Of a stretch of 64,000 bases of DNA, positions 7,971 to 17,012 are shown piece by piece. Source of the stretch: Methyloprofundus sp. Lineage in GTDB: Bacteria; Pseudomonadota; Gammaproteobacteria; Methylococcales; Methylomonadaceae. The position numbers and the translations under genes are program-made. The first letter of the stretch is position 1, and every line of letters starts with the position of its first letter. The stretch covers positions 1,116,001 to 1,180,000 of the forward strand of contig AP023240.1 in the NCBI GenBank assembly GCA_016592635.1, given 5' to 3'. The notes under the pieces were generated by a model. The model ran no database searches and was not told the origin of the DNA. It saw only the letters and a list, made by a program, of their open reading frames with translations.

Positions 7971-9307
7971 TGTTCATTTTACGCGATCTTCTTTCTCCTC
8001 TTCAATCACATTTTTCAGAAACCACGCTCGGCAAAGAAAGAGCCTCGTTATTTGCCTATACGCTACTGTCGATCATTGTCCCGTTTACTTCCTCCATTAG
8101 TTCCAATTTATGGCGTAGCCTTGAAACGCTGTTCGGTATCAATATCAAGCGGAAACGATTTTACACATTCATGGCATCAACCAAATTACCGTGGCAAGGT
8201 TTATGGAAAACAGCCTGGGACCTGATCGACAACCCTGAAACGGACGACCGATTATTAATTGCCCTGGATGATTTCATCAACCCTAAAGTGGGCAAAAAAA
8301 TCTTTGGTTGCGAAACCATTTATGATCATGCGGCCAAAGCCAATCAAAGCGACTACCCATGGGCACAAAACGTGGTAGCCATCGGTTTGCTCAAGCAAAT
8401 AAAAAATCGTTGGGCCTGTTTGTTTTTAGATTTTCGCCACTACCTTCCACAGAAAGCGATTGATGCACAATCCGATCGAGCGAAGATCAAAGGTCGATTG
8501 CAGTCGTTTGAAACCAAGATCGGCCAAGCTGCACAGATGATCATCGGGGTTGCAAATCATTTTTCCGGCAAGCAAATACTCGCGGTGACCGATAGTTGGT
8601 TTGGCAATGCAGGTTTGTTAAAGCCCGTACGCAAAGAGGTAGGCAGTCTGTTTGATATTCTGTCGCGCCTGCGCTGTAATAGTGTTTTATATGATCTTCC
8701 CGAGACAAGACAATCTGGGCAGCGAGGGAGACCTCGAAAATATGGCCAGCGCTTGGGTTCGGCAACAGAAATGGCAAAATGCATTCGTCACGAAGCCGCC
8801 GAATATCAGGTGACTCTTTATGGCAAACAGCGTACGGTACTTGCCCATGAACGCATTGTCATGCTGAAAAGTTTAAAATGCAAAGTACGCGTCGTGTGGG
8901 TTTTTCGTAAAACGCAATGGATCGCACTGTTTAGCACGGACTTGTCATTATCGGTCACGCAAATGATCGAGTTTTATGGTGCGAGATGGAAAATCGAATC
9001 AGGATTCAAGGAGTTGAAACAAGACATCGGCAGTCAAAAAAGTCAGTGTCGTAATGCGCATTCCGTGACCAATCATTTGAATTTTTGTATGATGGCAAGT
9101 ACGCTGACCTGGATTTATGCCGACCGTTTAAAGGCGGATCCGGAGCGTCGGCACAAAGTAAAAGGGCGCGCCAGTTTTGCCTTTTCAGACGTGCGGCGCA
9201 TCATTACCGAGGCAGCATTGAACCCGGATTTTAATCATGTTTGCCCCAAACCAAGCAACTCCCCGATAAATCCACTGATTGCCGTACTGTTACGCATGGT
9301 GGCTTGA
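7970..9307 (+). CDS. DDE transposase of the IS4-like element, copy 1
   Basis: A 445-aa transposase. Acidic residues in LLIALDDF and LAVTDSWFGN and the C-terminal block FYGARWKIESGFKELKQDIG match the Y-R-E-K signature of the IS4/IS701 group. A basic GQRGRPRKYGQR linker precedes the last catalytic block. The frame is intact and the product is identical to that at 38707-40044. The exact IS family is not certain. Confidence 0.85.
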   Translation: MFILRDLLSPLQSHFSETTLGKERASLFAYTLLSIIVPFTSSISSNLWRSLETLFGINIKRKRFYTFMASTKLPWQGLWKTAWDLIDNPETDDRLLIALDDFINPKVGKKIFGCETIYDHAAKANQSDYPWAQNVVAIGLLKQIKNRWACLFLDFRHYLPQKAIDAQSDRAKIKGRLQSFETKIGQAAQMIIGVANHFSGKQILAVTDSWFGNAGLLKPVRKEVGSLFDILSRLRCNSVLYDLPETRQSGQRGRPRKYGQRLGSATEMAKCIRHEAAEYQVTLYGKQRTVLAHERIVMLKSLKCKVRVVWVFRKTQWIALFSTDLSLSVTQMIEFYGARWKIESGFKELKQDIGSQKSQCRNAHSVTNHLNFCMMASTLTWIYADRLKADPERRHKVKGRASFAFSDVRRIITEAALNPDFNHVCPKPSNSPINPLIAVLLRMVA

Positions 9308-9429
9308 TGATTTTTTTGGAAACTTCAGTACATAAGGTTTATTAATATTAAATAGCATAATTATCTGGCCCCTTGGCTCCATTTACACTTTGTTCTATCT
9401 AATGTTAAGAAATTTTGGCTTGATAAAAA

Positions 9430-10255
9430 TTAAATATTTTCATGTCTGTCGTGCGATATAGTTTTTCCTGATACCAATAGTTGCAATCGGTAGGTATTTA
9501 AACGTGGTTCGTCCAGCTGTCGATTTCTTGCATCTCGCACTTAGGTTCTGATTATGCACTTTAGGCAGGTGTGTTAGGTTTAAGCATATTAATCGCGAAA
9601 TAGTATAGCCAAACTAAGTCTCTGATAAGCCTCTGTATGCACGTATTTACGCAGAACTTACGTCTTTTCGCGGGTTCCTGCGCCTTTACCTGTGTTAAGT
9701 GCATAATCAAAACTTAGGTGATTAATATACCTAATAAATCAAACGTTTGCCGATCAAATAGTTGTTCTTCTTTATCAATGATTTCTTTTAGTCCCTCTGC
9801 TTTTCGTAGCAAATGCACCCAACAGCGGAGTCGGTTCGAGTGTCGTCGGTAGACCTGATAACCATCACTCACTCATTAAGCTAGCCAGAATAATCTTCAC
9901 CCAATATATTTTCAATGAGTTCGGCGCTGCGAGATACAATCCAATAGGCGGTTACGCTGTCGGTGGTAAATGCCCATAACCATAGAAATATCGTGAGCTC
10001 CATCCAGTGCATTTCATTTACATGCAGTAATTTACTCTTGACGTATTCTTGTACGAGTTCGTCTTCAATTGGCATCGCGGCAGAGCTGCTTTCATGAAGC
10101 ATATTATTAATCATCCAGATACTGATCTGTATCCCTAGTCAATCATGCAAAAAACTCCTGCACCCGCTCATGTGACAAGCGCATGCGATAGCTAAGGCAG
10201 ACAGTCAGAACTGCGAGACTGGAGCTAACAAGTCGCCATTCACTGTAGTTAATTC
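9430..10255 (-). pseudogene. Degenerate IS66-type transposase (3' part)
   Basis: The complement aligns over its length with the 521-aa IS66-type transposase found intact three times in this window. Matching stretches include SEWRLV, VCLSYRMRLSHERVQEF, the MLHESSSAAMPIEDELVQE block and ENILGEDYSG. It carries many stops and frameshifts. It is interrupted by a 165-bp MITE (9547-9711), and an IS66 element (10256-12727) separates it from its 5' remnant. It is an older, diverged relative of the intact copies. Confidence 0.75.
9547..9711. mobile_element. 165-bp MITE with 8-bp target duplication
   Basis: Termini TCTGATTATGCACTT and (complement of the right end) TTTGATTATGCACTT are inverted repeats. 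Both sides carry ACTTAGGT (9539-9546 and 9712-9719). Removing the element restores the alignment of the flanking transposase remnant with its intact relatives. There is no open frame inside, so it must move with a transposase made elsewhere. Confidence 0.75.
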
Positions 10256-10340
10256 GTAAGCGCTCAATTCTCAGCGTAATTCCCAGCTGCTCACATTAAT
10301 GCAACACTATTCCCATCATTAAATACCACGGGGATTTTAA

Positions 10341-10655
10341 ATGGCGGCATTAGAAAAAGTACGGGCTGAAACGTTCTGGTCTACTCACATAGAGCACTGG
10401 CAAGCATCAGGGCAATCCCAGGCGGCTTATTGTCGGCAACACGATTTATGCCCGCAAAAGTTCAGCTATCGGAAATGCAAATCAACAGTAAAATCCACTG
10501 ACCACTCCGGATTTGCACGCATTCAGGTTGATGAGGAACCCTCAGCCGAGCCTGTCACCGGATTGTCGTTACAATTTAATGACGGTACACGATTGGAAGG
10601 CATTACGCAGGATAATATGCACTTCATCCGGCCCATGCTAGAGCTATTGCGATGA
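10341..10655 (+). CDS. tnpA: IS66 accessory protein TnpA
   Basis: A 104-aa protein with the N-terminal pattern FWSTHIEHWQASGQSQAAYC, the usual IS66 OrfA helix-turn-helix that directs DNA binding. It overlaps tnpB by 4 bp, so translation is coupled. The product is needed together with TnpB for IS66 movement; its exact role is not settled. Confidence 0.85.
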   Translation: MAALEKVRAETFWSTHIEHWQASGQSQAAYCRQHDLCPQKFSYRKCKSTVKSTDHSGFARIQVDEEPSAEPVTGLSLQFNDGTRLEGITQDNMHFIRPMLELLR

Positions 10656-11020
10656 CGGCTGTTGTCATGCGTCCCTCTCTGTCTTTAACGGAGGTGTACC
10701 TGTATCGGCAACCCGTTGATTTTCGCAAGTCGCATCGAGGGCTATCGGCTATTGTTGAGTGCGAGTTAGGGCATAATCCTTTTGAAGGGCATTTGTATGC
10801 CTTTACCAATAAACGGCGGAACAAGATCAAATGTTTGTTCTGGGAAGATAATGGTTTTGTACTGTATTACAAGTCATTGGCAGAAGAAAAATTCAAGTGG
10901 CCCAAAGGTGATGAGGAGACGCTCACTTTAACGGGACAACAGTTGAATTGGTTACTTGACGGCTTTGATATCAGCGCAATGCAAGGCCATAAAAAACTCC
11001 AATATGAGTCTGTTTTTTAA
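10652..11020 (+). CDS. tnpB: IS66 accessory protein TnpB
   Basis: A 122-aa protein of the IS66 Orf2 family, with the hallmark VDFRKSHRGLSAIVECELGHNPF and a central FTNKRRNKIKCLFWEDNGF. It starts inside the end of tnpA. A start 18 nt downstream is possible, but coupling with tnpA favours the listed GTG/ATG region. The length is normal for the family. Confidence 0.88.
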   Translation: MTAVVMRPSLSLTEVYLYRQPVDFRKSHRGLSAIVECELGHNPFEGHLYAFTNKRRNKIKCLFWEDNGFVLYYKSLAEEKFKWPKGDEETLTLTGQQLNWLLDGFDISAMQGHKKLQYESVF

Positions 11021-11066
11021 GTGTTTTTACGTTCATTATTGCCTCTGAAAATGCTATAATATCAGC

Positions 11067-12698
11067 ATGACTTCAGCCGATATTTCAAATAAAAAACAAC
11101 AAGATAAAGCCTGTTCTTTGCTGCCGGAAGGCATTGCTTTGTTGTTTGAAAAAGATCAGACCATTGATGAATTGACGCGTGTTGTCGAGATCAAATCCGG
11201 TGTCATTTCCGAACAGCAAAAGCGCATACGCATTCTGGAAGAAGCACTTCGCTTATCCAAAATAAAACGTTTTGCCCCCTCTAGTGAACAATCTCACCAA
11301 ACTTCTTTATTTGATGAGGCAGAGAATGAAGTGGATGGTAATGAGGAATCAGAGGGAGCGGATGAAGCTCTTGCCGATGAGAATCAGGCAAGTTCGACGG
11401 ATACCAAGAAAAAGCCGGGGCGCAAACCCTTTTCAGATAAATTGCCGCGCGAGCAAGTTTTCATTCGTTTGACGGAGGCAGAAAAAGAAGGTGCCATTGA
11501 TACTTTCTTCACCAAGGTGAAAGAAGAGCTGGATATTATTCCTGCCAAAGTACGGGTGCTTGAATACATGCAGGAAAAAGCTGTTTTTGTCGACCGGATT
11601 GACGGTGAAAAACAGCGTCGGCTTACAGCAGCGAAAATGCCGGGGCATCCTATTGTCGGAGCAATGGGAAGTATCAGCTTGATGTGCTTCATCATTATTG
11701 CCAAATATGCAGATGGCTTGCCCTTGTATCGTCAGGAAGGGATTTTATCGCGTTATGGCGGTGAACTTTCCAGAGCAACATTGGCCAACTGGGTCATTGC
11801 TCTCGCCAAACAGCTTCAGCCTCTGATCAACCTGATGCGAGAGCATCAACAGCTGGGAACCGTCATACAGGCCGATGAAACGCGGGTTCAGGTCTTAAAG
11901 GAACCGGGGCGATCGGCAAGCTCGGATAAATATATGTGGGTCACGCTGGGCGGGCCGCCGGGTGAAAAAAGCATCCTGTTTGAATACGATCCATCTCGGA
12001 GTGGTGAGGTGCCTCTGCGCCTGCTGGATGGCTATGGCGGCTACCTGCAAACCGACGGCTATGCAGGATACAATGCCGCATGCCTAAAAAATGGCATGAC
12101 TCAATTGGGATGCTGGGATCATGCGCGTCGTTATTTTAAAGAAGCGCATAATGCACAACCCAAAGCCAAGAAGGGCAAAAACAACAAGCCCTCAAAAGCA
12201 GGCAAAGTACTGAGCCTGATTAATAAACTGTACGTGATTGAACGAGGAATCAAAACACTTTCGGTGAATGAAAAGTATCTGCAGCGTCAACAGAAAAGCA
12301 TCCCGGTACTAAATCAGCTTAAAGCCTATCTGGAAGATAACCGGCATAAAGTGCCTAAAGACAGCCTGACAGGCAAGGCAATGACTTATCTTAGCAACCA
12401 GTGGGATAAGCTTAATGTGTATTGCAGCAATGGGGAGCTCAACATAAGCAATATTCTGGCGGAAAATGCGATTCGACCCTTTGTAATAGGGCGCAAAGCC
12501 TGGTTATTTTCTGATACACCTGCGGGGGCTCATGCCAGTGCCGTACATTACAGCCTGATAGAAACGGCCAAAGCAAACGGATTGGAGCCTTATGAATATC
12601 TTAAGCAGGTACTCACCGCTTTACCCCATGCTGATACGGTTGATAAAGTGGAGGCCTTGCTGCCTTGGAACATTAAAAAACCTGGCATTTCTGAATAG
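11067..12698 (+). CDS. tnpC: IS66 transposase TnpC
   Basis: A 543-aa DDE transposase in the IS66 order: N-terminal leucine-rich helix, a KKPGRKPFSDKLPRE linker, a zinc-ribbon-like region that here lacks obvious paired cysteines, the catalytic core with QADETRVQV and QTDGYAGYN, and the C-terminal ENAIRPFVIGRKAWLFSDTPAGA block. The frame is complete and the element looks recent, as shown by its perfect target duplication. Confidence 0.9.
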   Translation: MTSADISNKKQQDKACSLLPEGIALLFEKDQTIDELTRVVEIKSGVISEQQKRIRILEEALRLSKIKRFAPSSEQSHQTSLFDEAENEVDGNEESEGADEALADENQASSTDTKKKPGRKPFSDKLPREQVFIRLTEAEKEGAIDTFFTKVKEELDIIPAKVRVLEYMQEKAVFVDRIDGEKQRRLTAAKMPGHPIVGAMGSISLMCFIIIAKYADGLPLYRQEGILSRYGGELSRATLANWVIALAKQLQPLINLMREHQQLGTVIQADETRVQVLKEPGRSASSDKYMWVTLGGPPGEKSILFEYDPSRSGEVPLRLLDGYGGYLQTDGYAGYNAACLKNGMTQLGCWDHARRYFKEAHNAQPKAKKGKNNKPSKAGKVLSLINKLYVIERGIKTLSVNEKYLQRQQKSIPVLNQLKAYLEDNRHKVPKDSLTGKAMTYLSNQWDKLNVYCSNGELNISNILAENAIRPFVIGRKAWLFSDTPAGAHASAVHYSLIETAKANGLEPYEYLKQVLTALPHADTVDKVEALLPWNIKKPGISE

Positions 12699-12727
12699 GG
12701 CAAGTACGTGCTCTATTGAGCGCTTAC

Positions 12728-13014
12728 GTTAATTCAGGCAGTGTGATGGATGGCTTGAACGATGAACACGTTTCTTCGTATAGAGCATGGTTGGTGTTGG
12801 CTCTAACCTTAATCCATACAGGCTTCTCGAAAATCGGCAAGTGACGCAGGGTGATTTCCTTGTCATAACCATAAAATTTTTCGATCGGCTTTTTACATTG
12901 ACGACAGGTTGTTCCTTTGAAGGTGCTTCGCACTGTGATGACCATTCCTTTTTTAGCAGTGACATCAAATGTTTCTATTTGCACATCAGGAATATCCAAA
13001 GGTATTTGTAACAA
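12728..13014 (-). pseudogene. Mosaic remnant: ISL3 N-terminus joined to IS66-type fragment
   Basis: On the complement, residues 1-70 from ATG 13014 match the zinc-finger N-terminus of ISL3 transposases (CRQCKKPIEKFYGYDKE, then LPIFEKPVWIKVR). The sequence then switches to TNHALYEETCS and VHRSSH, which match the 521-aa IS66-type transposase in two frames. It looks like an old junction of two decayed IS elements. The downstream part of the IS66-type remnant continues at 10255 after the inserted IS66. Confidence 0.65.
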
Positions 13015-13724
13015 TATCCGCTCATTTTCAGGTTAGGTCCTTCATCTTAAATTTGACTTATATTACCCCATGTATCCACTCAATATTCAAATTACAACAT
13101 ACTACATATAGTACATACCCCTCGAAATCGGGAAGACCCATAATTATTAGGGAGTCTGAATGTTTACGTTTTTATAGGAGGGAGGTGAGTGACAACCTAA
13201 TAAAACAGGCAAGCGTTGCCTTATCAACATTAATATTTTTTGTAAAATTTGTATGTATATAACGACTATTACTTGTGAGTTTTTATGTGTAATTAGTAGT
13301 CAATAAAACCTATTTTACTTTTTAAATATAATAAATGTTAATGTAATCAATTGTATATGTGTGTTTTGTTGTGTGCTAGGATTTTTATCGAATGAATTTT
13401 TATAACATTGTAGGAATTAATCATGAATATAAAAAATTAATTATTATATATTCTATTTTTATCACATTTTAATGAATATTATTTTTAGTAATTTTTTTTA
13501 TAGATATTTTTAAGATGCGTATAAGTGGTATTATTTTTAATAAATAAAAAAAGTGTTATATATTGAATTTTTATAACATTCTGACCAATAATATAGGTTC
13601 TAATAAAATACATATAGTTAACTTAATGTTTAGCTTTGTTAAATCACACATTTTTGGTTAAATTTTAGGTGTGCTATATTTATAGTTTTATATTTTGTAA
13701 TTATTGATATTATTTAGGGTTATT
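13015..13724. other. AT-rich intergenic region before gmtY with 17-bp direct repeats
   Basis: No gene is recognised. The 17-mer TGAATTTTTATAACATT occurs exactly at 13393-13409 and 13564-13580, 171 bp apart, in strongly AT-rich DNA just upstream of the gmtY remnant. It may hold the gmt promoter, recombinase-binding sites or regulator sites. Confidence 0.4.
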
Positions 13725-13934
13725 ATGGGGTATGTTATTAGGAGAAAGGTTATATATAAAAACGATTTAACAGGTCATGAAATTAAGCTTAATGCTCTTA
13801 TTACAGAGTCTGGCATTATTATTTCTCATTTGAGGTTCCTTGACTTAAACCAAGGTAAGAGCCAAGCATGGAAGGAAAAGTCAATATTTTCATTGAAATT
13901 ACTCATTGAATATATGAATGCTAACGAAGGGTAA
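13725..13934 (+). pseudogene. gmtY: N-terminal fragment of tyrosine recombinase GmtY
   Basis: From ATG 13725 (preceded by TTTAGGG) the product begins MGYVIRRKVIYKNDLTGHE and continues with ISHLRFLDLNQGKSQAWKEK and LLIEYMNANEG. I recognise this as the start of the gamma-mobile-trio recombinase GmtY, a site-specific tyrosine recombinase. The frame ends inside the IS66-type element that begins at 13931, so the SAM-like and catalytic domains are gone. Because the IS lacks a target duplication and the gmtZ piece on the far side is also incomplete, the missing DNA was probably deleted. Confidence 0.65.
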
Positions 13935-15596
13935 TTATTCAGAGACCTTAATACTAGGCAATGCTGGAACCGCACTACCTGTCCGTTGACTAGCTATGAC
14001 AGCTGCCAAATAAACCCAGGGCGATTGGTTTCTTTTTCGACACGTTTCAATGACACTGATTAAAATGGCAAATACGCGAGAGCCTTCTTCTGTCCGCGTA
14101 CCATAGCAAATGCCCCGCAAGATGACCCAATGCCGCAAAGCCCGTTCAGCTTCATTATTCGTTAATGGGTATTGAGGGTAATCCAATACGCGAAAAATAG
14201 CCTCCCAATCATTGAGCATTTCCGTGGCCAGTGCAGCCGATTTTTTGTGAGTATGCGATTGCATTTGTACGCATAGTTGCTGATAGACCAGTAGCTGTAA
14301 TTGGTAGGTCTTTGATAGTGGTTCGTCCGGGTGCTGATTTCTTGCATCTCGTACTGAAGTGATTAACATACCTAATAAATCAAGTGTTTGCCTACCAAAG
14401 AGTTGCGCTTCTTTATCAAGGCTTTCTTTCAGCCCCTCTGCTTTTCGTAGCAAATGCGCCCAACAGCGCATACGGTTCGGGTATCGTCGGTAGACCTGAT
14501 AACCATCACTCATTAGCCAGCCGACATAGTCTTCACCCAATATATTCTCAATGAGTTCGGCACTGCGAGAGGCAATCCAATAGGCAGTTACGCTGTCGGT
14601 GGTAAAGACCCATAACCATAGAAATGTCGTGAGCTCCATCCAAGACGTTTCATCTACGTGCAGCAATTCGTTATTGACGATTTCTTGTACGAGCTCCTCT
14701 TCAATCGGCATCGCGGCAGCGCCACTTTCATGAAGCGTATTATTAATCGTCCCGATACTGAGTCGTATCCCTAGCCAATCGTGCAAAAATTCCTGTACCC
14801 GCTCACGTGATAAGCGCATGCGATAGCTAAGGCAGACAATCAAGGATGCGAGACCAGGGCCAACAAGTCGCCATTCACTGCAACTGATCTCAGGCAGTGA
14901 CTCATGGCTTGATCGATGAACTTCTTTGCGCGTGATGTGATGACAGGAGCACGTTGTTTCATATAGGACATGCTTGGTATTTGTCAGGTATATACCAGGA
15001 TGCAGAGTATCTGCCCATTCAATATCAAGGGTTTCAAAGGCGGTATAGGCTATTGCCGAATCTGTCTTTAATGGCTGACTGCAACAGGCACAAAACTGAG
15101 GATAGTGGTGTTGATAGTCCGTAATTACAATTTTTTGTTGGCGCCCGAAACCTTGCGCTCCCGGCTGCTTCCCGGGCTTTCGTAAGGGGTTTTCCGAGTC
15201 CTGCTTTTGAGGCTCTGGCGAGGGACTTTTTACTTTATCCTCAAGCTTTTTACCAGGGCTTTCTGTTTCTTCTTCAGGTTCGACCAGCTCTTCGTTACTT
15301 TTTTGATCGTTGGCATATTTATCCCAAGGAGCATCGCTACTGGGTGGACGAGAGCTATTTCGTGAGCTTTGGCTTAAACATTCGCGAGCTTCTTTTAAAT
15401 CATTGAGCAACTTTATCGACAAGCGACGCAATTCCTCTTCGGATAAATTTAGAAGCTCTTCTTCATTAAGCTGGCTTAAGTCATGGCAGGTGAGTTGCAT
15501 GGTATGAATGTTACTGTTTGTTCTTCGATTTGTACAACTTTATTAGTAGGTTTGGCAACTTTTTTTAAATAATTATTAAGGGGTATGAATATTTAC
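13931..15596 (-). mobile_element. IS66-type single-gene element, copy A (1666 bp), no target duplication
   Basis: The ends are imperfect inverted repeats starting GTAAATATTCA / GTAATTATTCA. The length is 1666 bp, the same as copies B and C. The flanks AACGAAGG and AACAAAAC do not match, while B and C have perfect 8-bp duplications. It therefore marks a deletion joining the gmtY and gmtZ remnants. Confidence 0.88.
13935..15500 (-). CDS. IS66-type transposase, copy A
   Basis: A 521-aa transposase of the single-gene (ISBst12-like) IS66 branch. It has an N-terminal acidic helix, a Ser/Pro-rich linker (NSSRPPSSDAPW), a KPGKQPGAQGFG motif, a zinc ribbon with CACCSQPL and a later CSCH, and the DDE core with HVDETSW, MSDGYQVY and the C-terminal NNEAERALRHWV block. 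It differs from copies B and C by Asn instead of Ser in EIVN(N/S)ELL. The frame is intact. Confidence 0.9.
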   Translation of the reverse strand: MQLTCHDLSQLNEEELLNLSEEELRRLSIKLLNDLKEARECLSQSSRNSSRPPSSDAPWDKYANDQKSNEELVEPEEETESPGKKLEDKVKSPSPEPQKQDSENPLRKPGKQPGAQGFGRQQKIVITDYQHHYPQFCACCSQPLKTDSAIAYTAFETLDIEWADTLHPGIYLTNTKHVLYETTCSCHHITRKEVHRSSHESLPEISCSEWRLVGPGLASLIVCLSYRMRLSRERVQEFLHDWLGIRLSIGTINNTLHESGAAAMPIEEELVQEIVNNELLHVDETSWMELTTFLWLWVFTTDSVTAYWIASRSAELIENILGEDYVGWLMSDGYQVYRRYPNRMRCWAHLLRKAEGLKESLDKEAQLFGRQTLDLLGMLITSVRDARNQHPDEPLSKTYQLQLLVYQQLCVQMQSHTHKKSAALATEMLNDWEAIFRVLDYPQYPLTNNEAERALRHWVILRGICYGTRTEEGSRVFAILISVIETCRKRNQSPWVYLAAVIASQRTGSAVPALPSIKVSE

Positions 15597-16375
15597 AACA
15601 AAACTGCGTTCGTTGCAGGTTTTTTATTACAGGTCCTGCATACTTAGGTGGGTTAGTTGCAAGGCATAATGAAATTTCTCTCCAAACTAAGAAGCAATCA
15701 TTTCAACATTCGAAAATTAAAAATAATATTAATATTTGTGAAAATAAGTTAAATGAACTTGATATTAAAGAGTATGAATGTCAGCGTCAGAGTATTGCCT
15801 TTTCTGGTGAAGTGGACCAGTTGGAGCTTCAAAGAGAGCTGAGAAGGTTAAATACTGAAGTCGAAATTGCAGCGACAAAAATGGATGTGTTTTTTTGTGA
15901 TTTGCAATGTCTACACCGACTGTTAGTTAAATGTCAAGATTTACTTAATAACACACATTCAAATAACGATGGTAATAATGACTTAATGTTAATTAAGCAA
16001 TCTCAAGCTGAGATCATTATAGAGCTTGAAGAAACAAGTGATTTTCATCAGTTATCAGAAGTTTGCGAAAATGCTGAAATCTATATTTCTTCTAGCGCAG
16101 ACCTTGCCATCACCCAACGTAGCCAAATGCTCGATAAAATGGCAGACCTTAATGGAATAAAACCATTTTTATTCAAGTTGACCGAACAGCAGCAGTTAGA
16201 GTTAGGCAATCAGGTGACTAAGTTAATGCTTGCAAGATTAAAGTCTTGGGAAGAGGTGACTGAACTTGTAGAAGGTAATATTCAGTTTGCTGACTTACCT
16301 GATGGTGGACAGACACTAAAAAAAGGTATAGATGCACTATGTCAAAATAAATCATTTACTCCTATAAGATTATGA
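15597..16375 (+). pseudogene. gmtZ: C-terminal fragment of GmtZ-like protein
   Basis: The frame is open from the IS boundary: after a few codons it reads GPAYLGGLVARHNEISLQTK, a lysine-rich helical stretch, then VDQLELQRELRRLNTEVEIA and coiled-coil sequence to a stop at 16375. No start exists at the left edge, so this is the 3' part of a longer gene (about 255 codons remain). Its place between gmtY and gmtX and its 4-bp ATGA overlap with gmtX identify it as the likely gmtZ. The first internal start (GTG 15812) would give 187 aa. I do not recognise a catalytic motif in the part left. Confidence 0.55.
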
Positions 16376-16965
16376 CTCCCCAAGATACACTTGATAATTT
16401 GAAAAAAACAACTAATCAACGGTGCCATAGAACTTTAGATGCTATTTATGATGTGTGTTTAAAGCAGCAGGAATCGGGGTCGAATGATTTTACAGTTTCC
16501 ACTATTGCTAAGGTTGGTGCGACACAAGGTGTTCCAAGGGCTCAGAGCATAAGAAATAAGACAGGTGAATCATACAGGATATTGATAGATTCATTTTCTA
16601 TGCCTAATGGTAAAAAAATAAAACTCCAATCAAAAAAAGATGACTGGATAGAGAAAATACAAGACTGGGACACAAAATTATTAGTTAGACTCCAAGAAGC
16701 CAAGTTAAAAAAAGCAGAAAATATAATTAAAGAATATGTGCCGATTAACACGGTTATTCAAGTCAATGATTTTCATGGTGAAAAAAGCTTGCGTACCTTA
16801 AGTAAGGTAGAAAAAAGAGCGTTGGAACATATATTATCCCCAGAATTTATAGAAAAATTTAATTTAATTAAAGGTGAGAATGGAGAAATGGAGACTATTG
16901 ATGGGGAGCAAATGTTTAAAGTTGCTACAATAGGTGCCATACAGAAGGCGTTGGAATTTTTATAA
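16372..16965 (+). CDS. gmtX: Gamma-mobile-trio protein GmtX
   Basis: A 197-aa protein. The N-terminus (DTLDNLKKTTNQRCHRTLDA, then GSNDFTVSTIAKVGATQGVP and AQSIRNKTGESYRILIDSF) has the pattern I know from GmtX, the third member of the GMT mobile trio. The remainder is basic and helical. GmtX is found with GmtY and GmtZ on islands carrying defence or toxin cargo; its molecular function is not established. The gene is complete, overlaps the gmtZ remnant by ATGA, and is followed 47 bp later by the island copy of greB. Confidence 0.7.
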   Translation: MTPQDTLDNLKKTTNQRCHRTLDAIYDVCLKQQESGSNDFTVSTIAKVGATQGVPRAQSIRNKTGESYRILIDSFSMPNGKKIKLQSKKDDWIEKIQDWDTKLLVRLQEAKLKKAENIIKEYVPINTVIQVNDFHGEKSLRTLSKVEKRALEHILSPEFIEKFNLIKGENGEMETIDGEQMFKVATIGAIQKALEFL

Positions 16966-17012
16966 ATTGGATTTTTTAGCCAGCCTTAATGCATATTTAA
17001 AAGTGCGGATAT

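Larger units (their letters stand above)
7671..9328 (+). mobile_element. IS4-superfamily element, copy 1 (1658 bp)
   Basis: The terminal inverted repeats are CTGAAGTTTCC (7671-7681) and GGAAACTTCAG (9318-9328). The encoded transposase is identical in sequence to that of the copy at 38408-40065. Flanks here (TTCTTAAA and TACATAAG) show no target duplication, unlike copy 2, so DNA next to this copy has been lost or recombined. It lies only about 80 bp inside the left island end. Confidence 0.85.
10256..12727 (+). mobile_element. IS66-family element (2472 bp), three genes
   Basis: The ends GTAAGCGCTCAA and TTGAGCGCTTAC are inverted repeats beginning GTAA, as usual for IS66. The 8-bp target duplication GTTAATTC is perfect (10248-10255 and 12728-12735). 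The element contains tnpA, tnpB and tnpC in the standard order and is inserted in a degenerate transposase remnant. Confidence 0.92.

Noticed and set aside
8541..8784. Antisense frames in the IS4-like transposase
   Set aside because: They are shadows of the transposase gene, occur identically in both IS copies and have no start signals.
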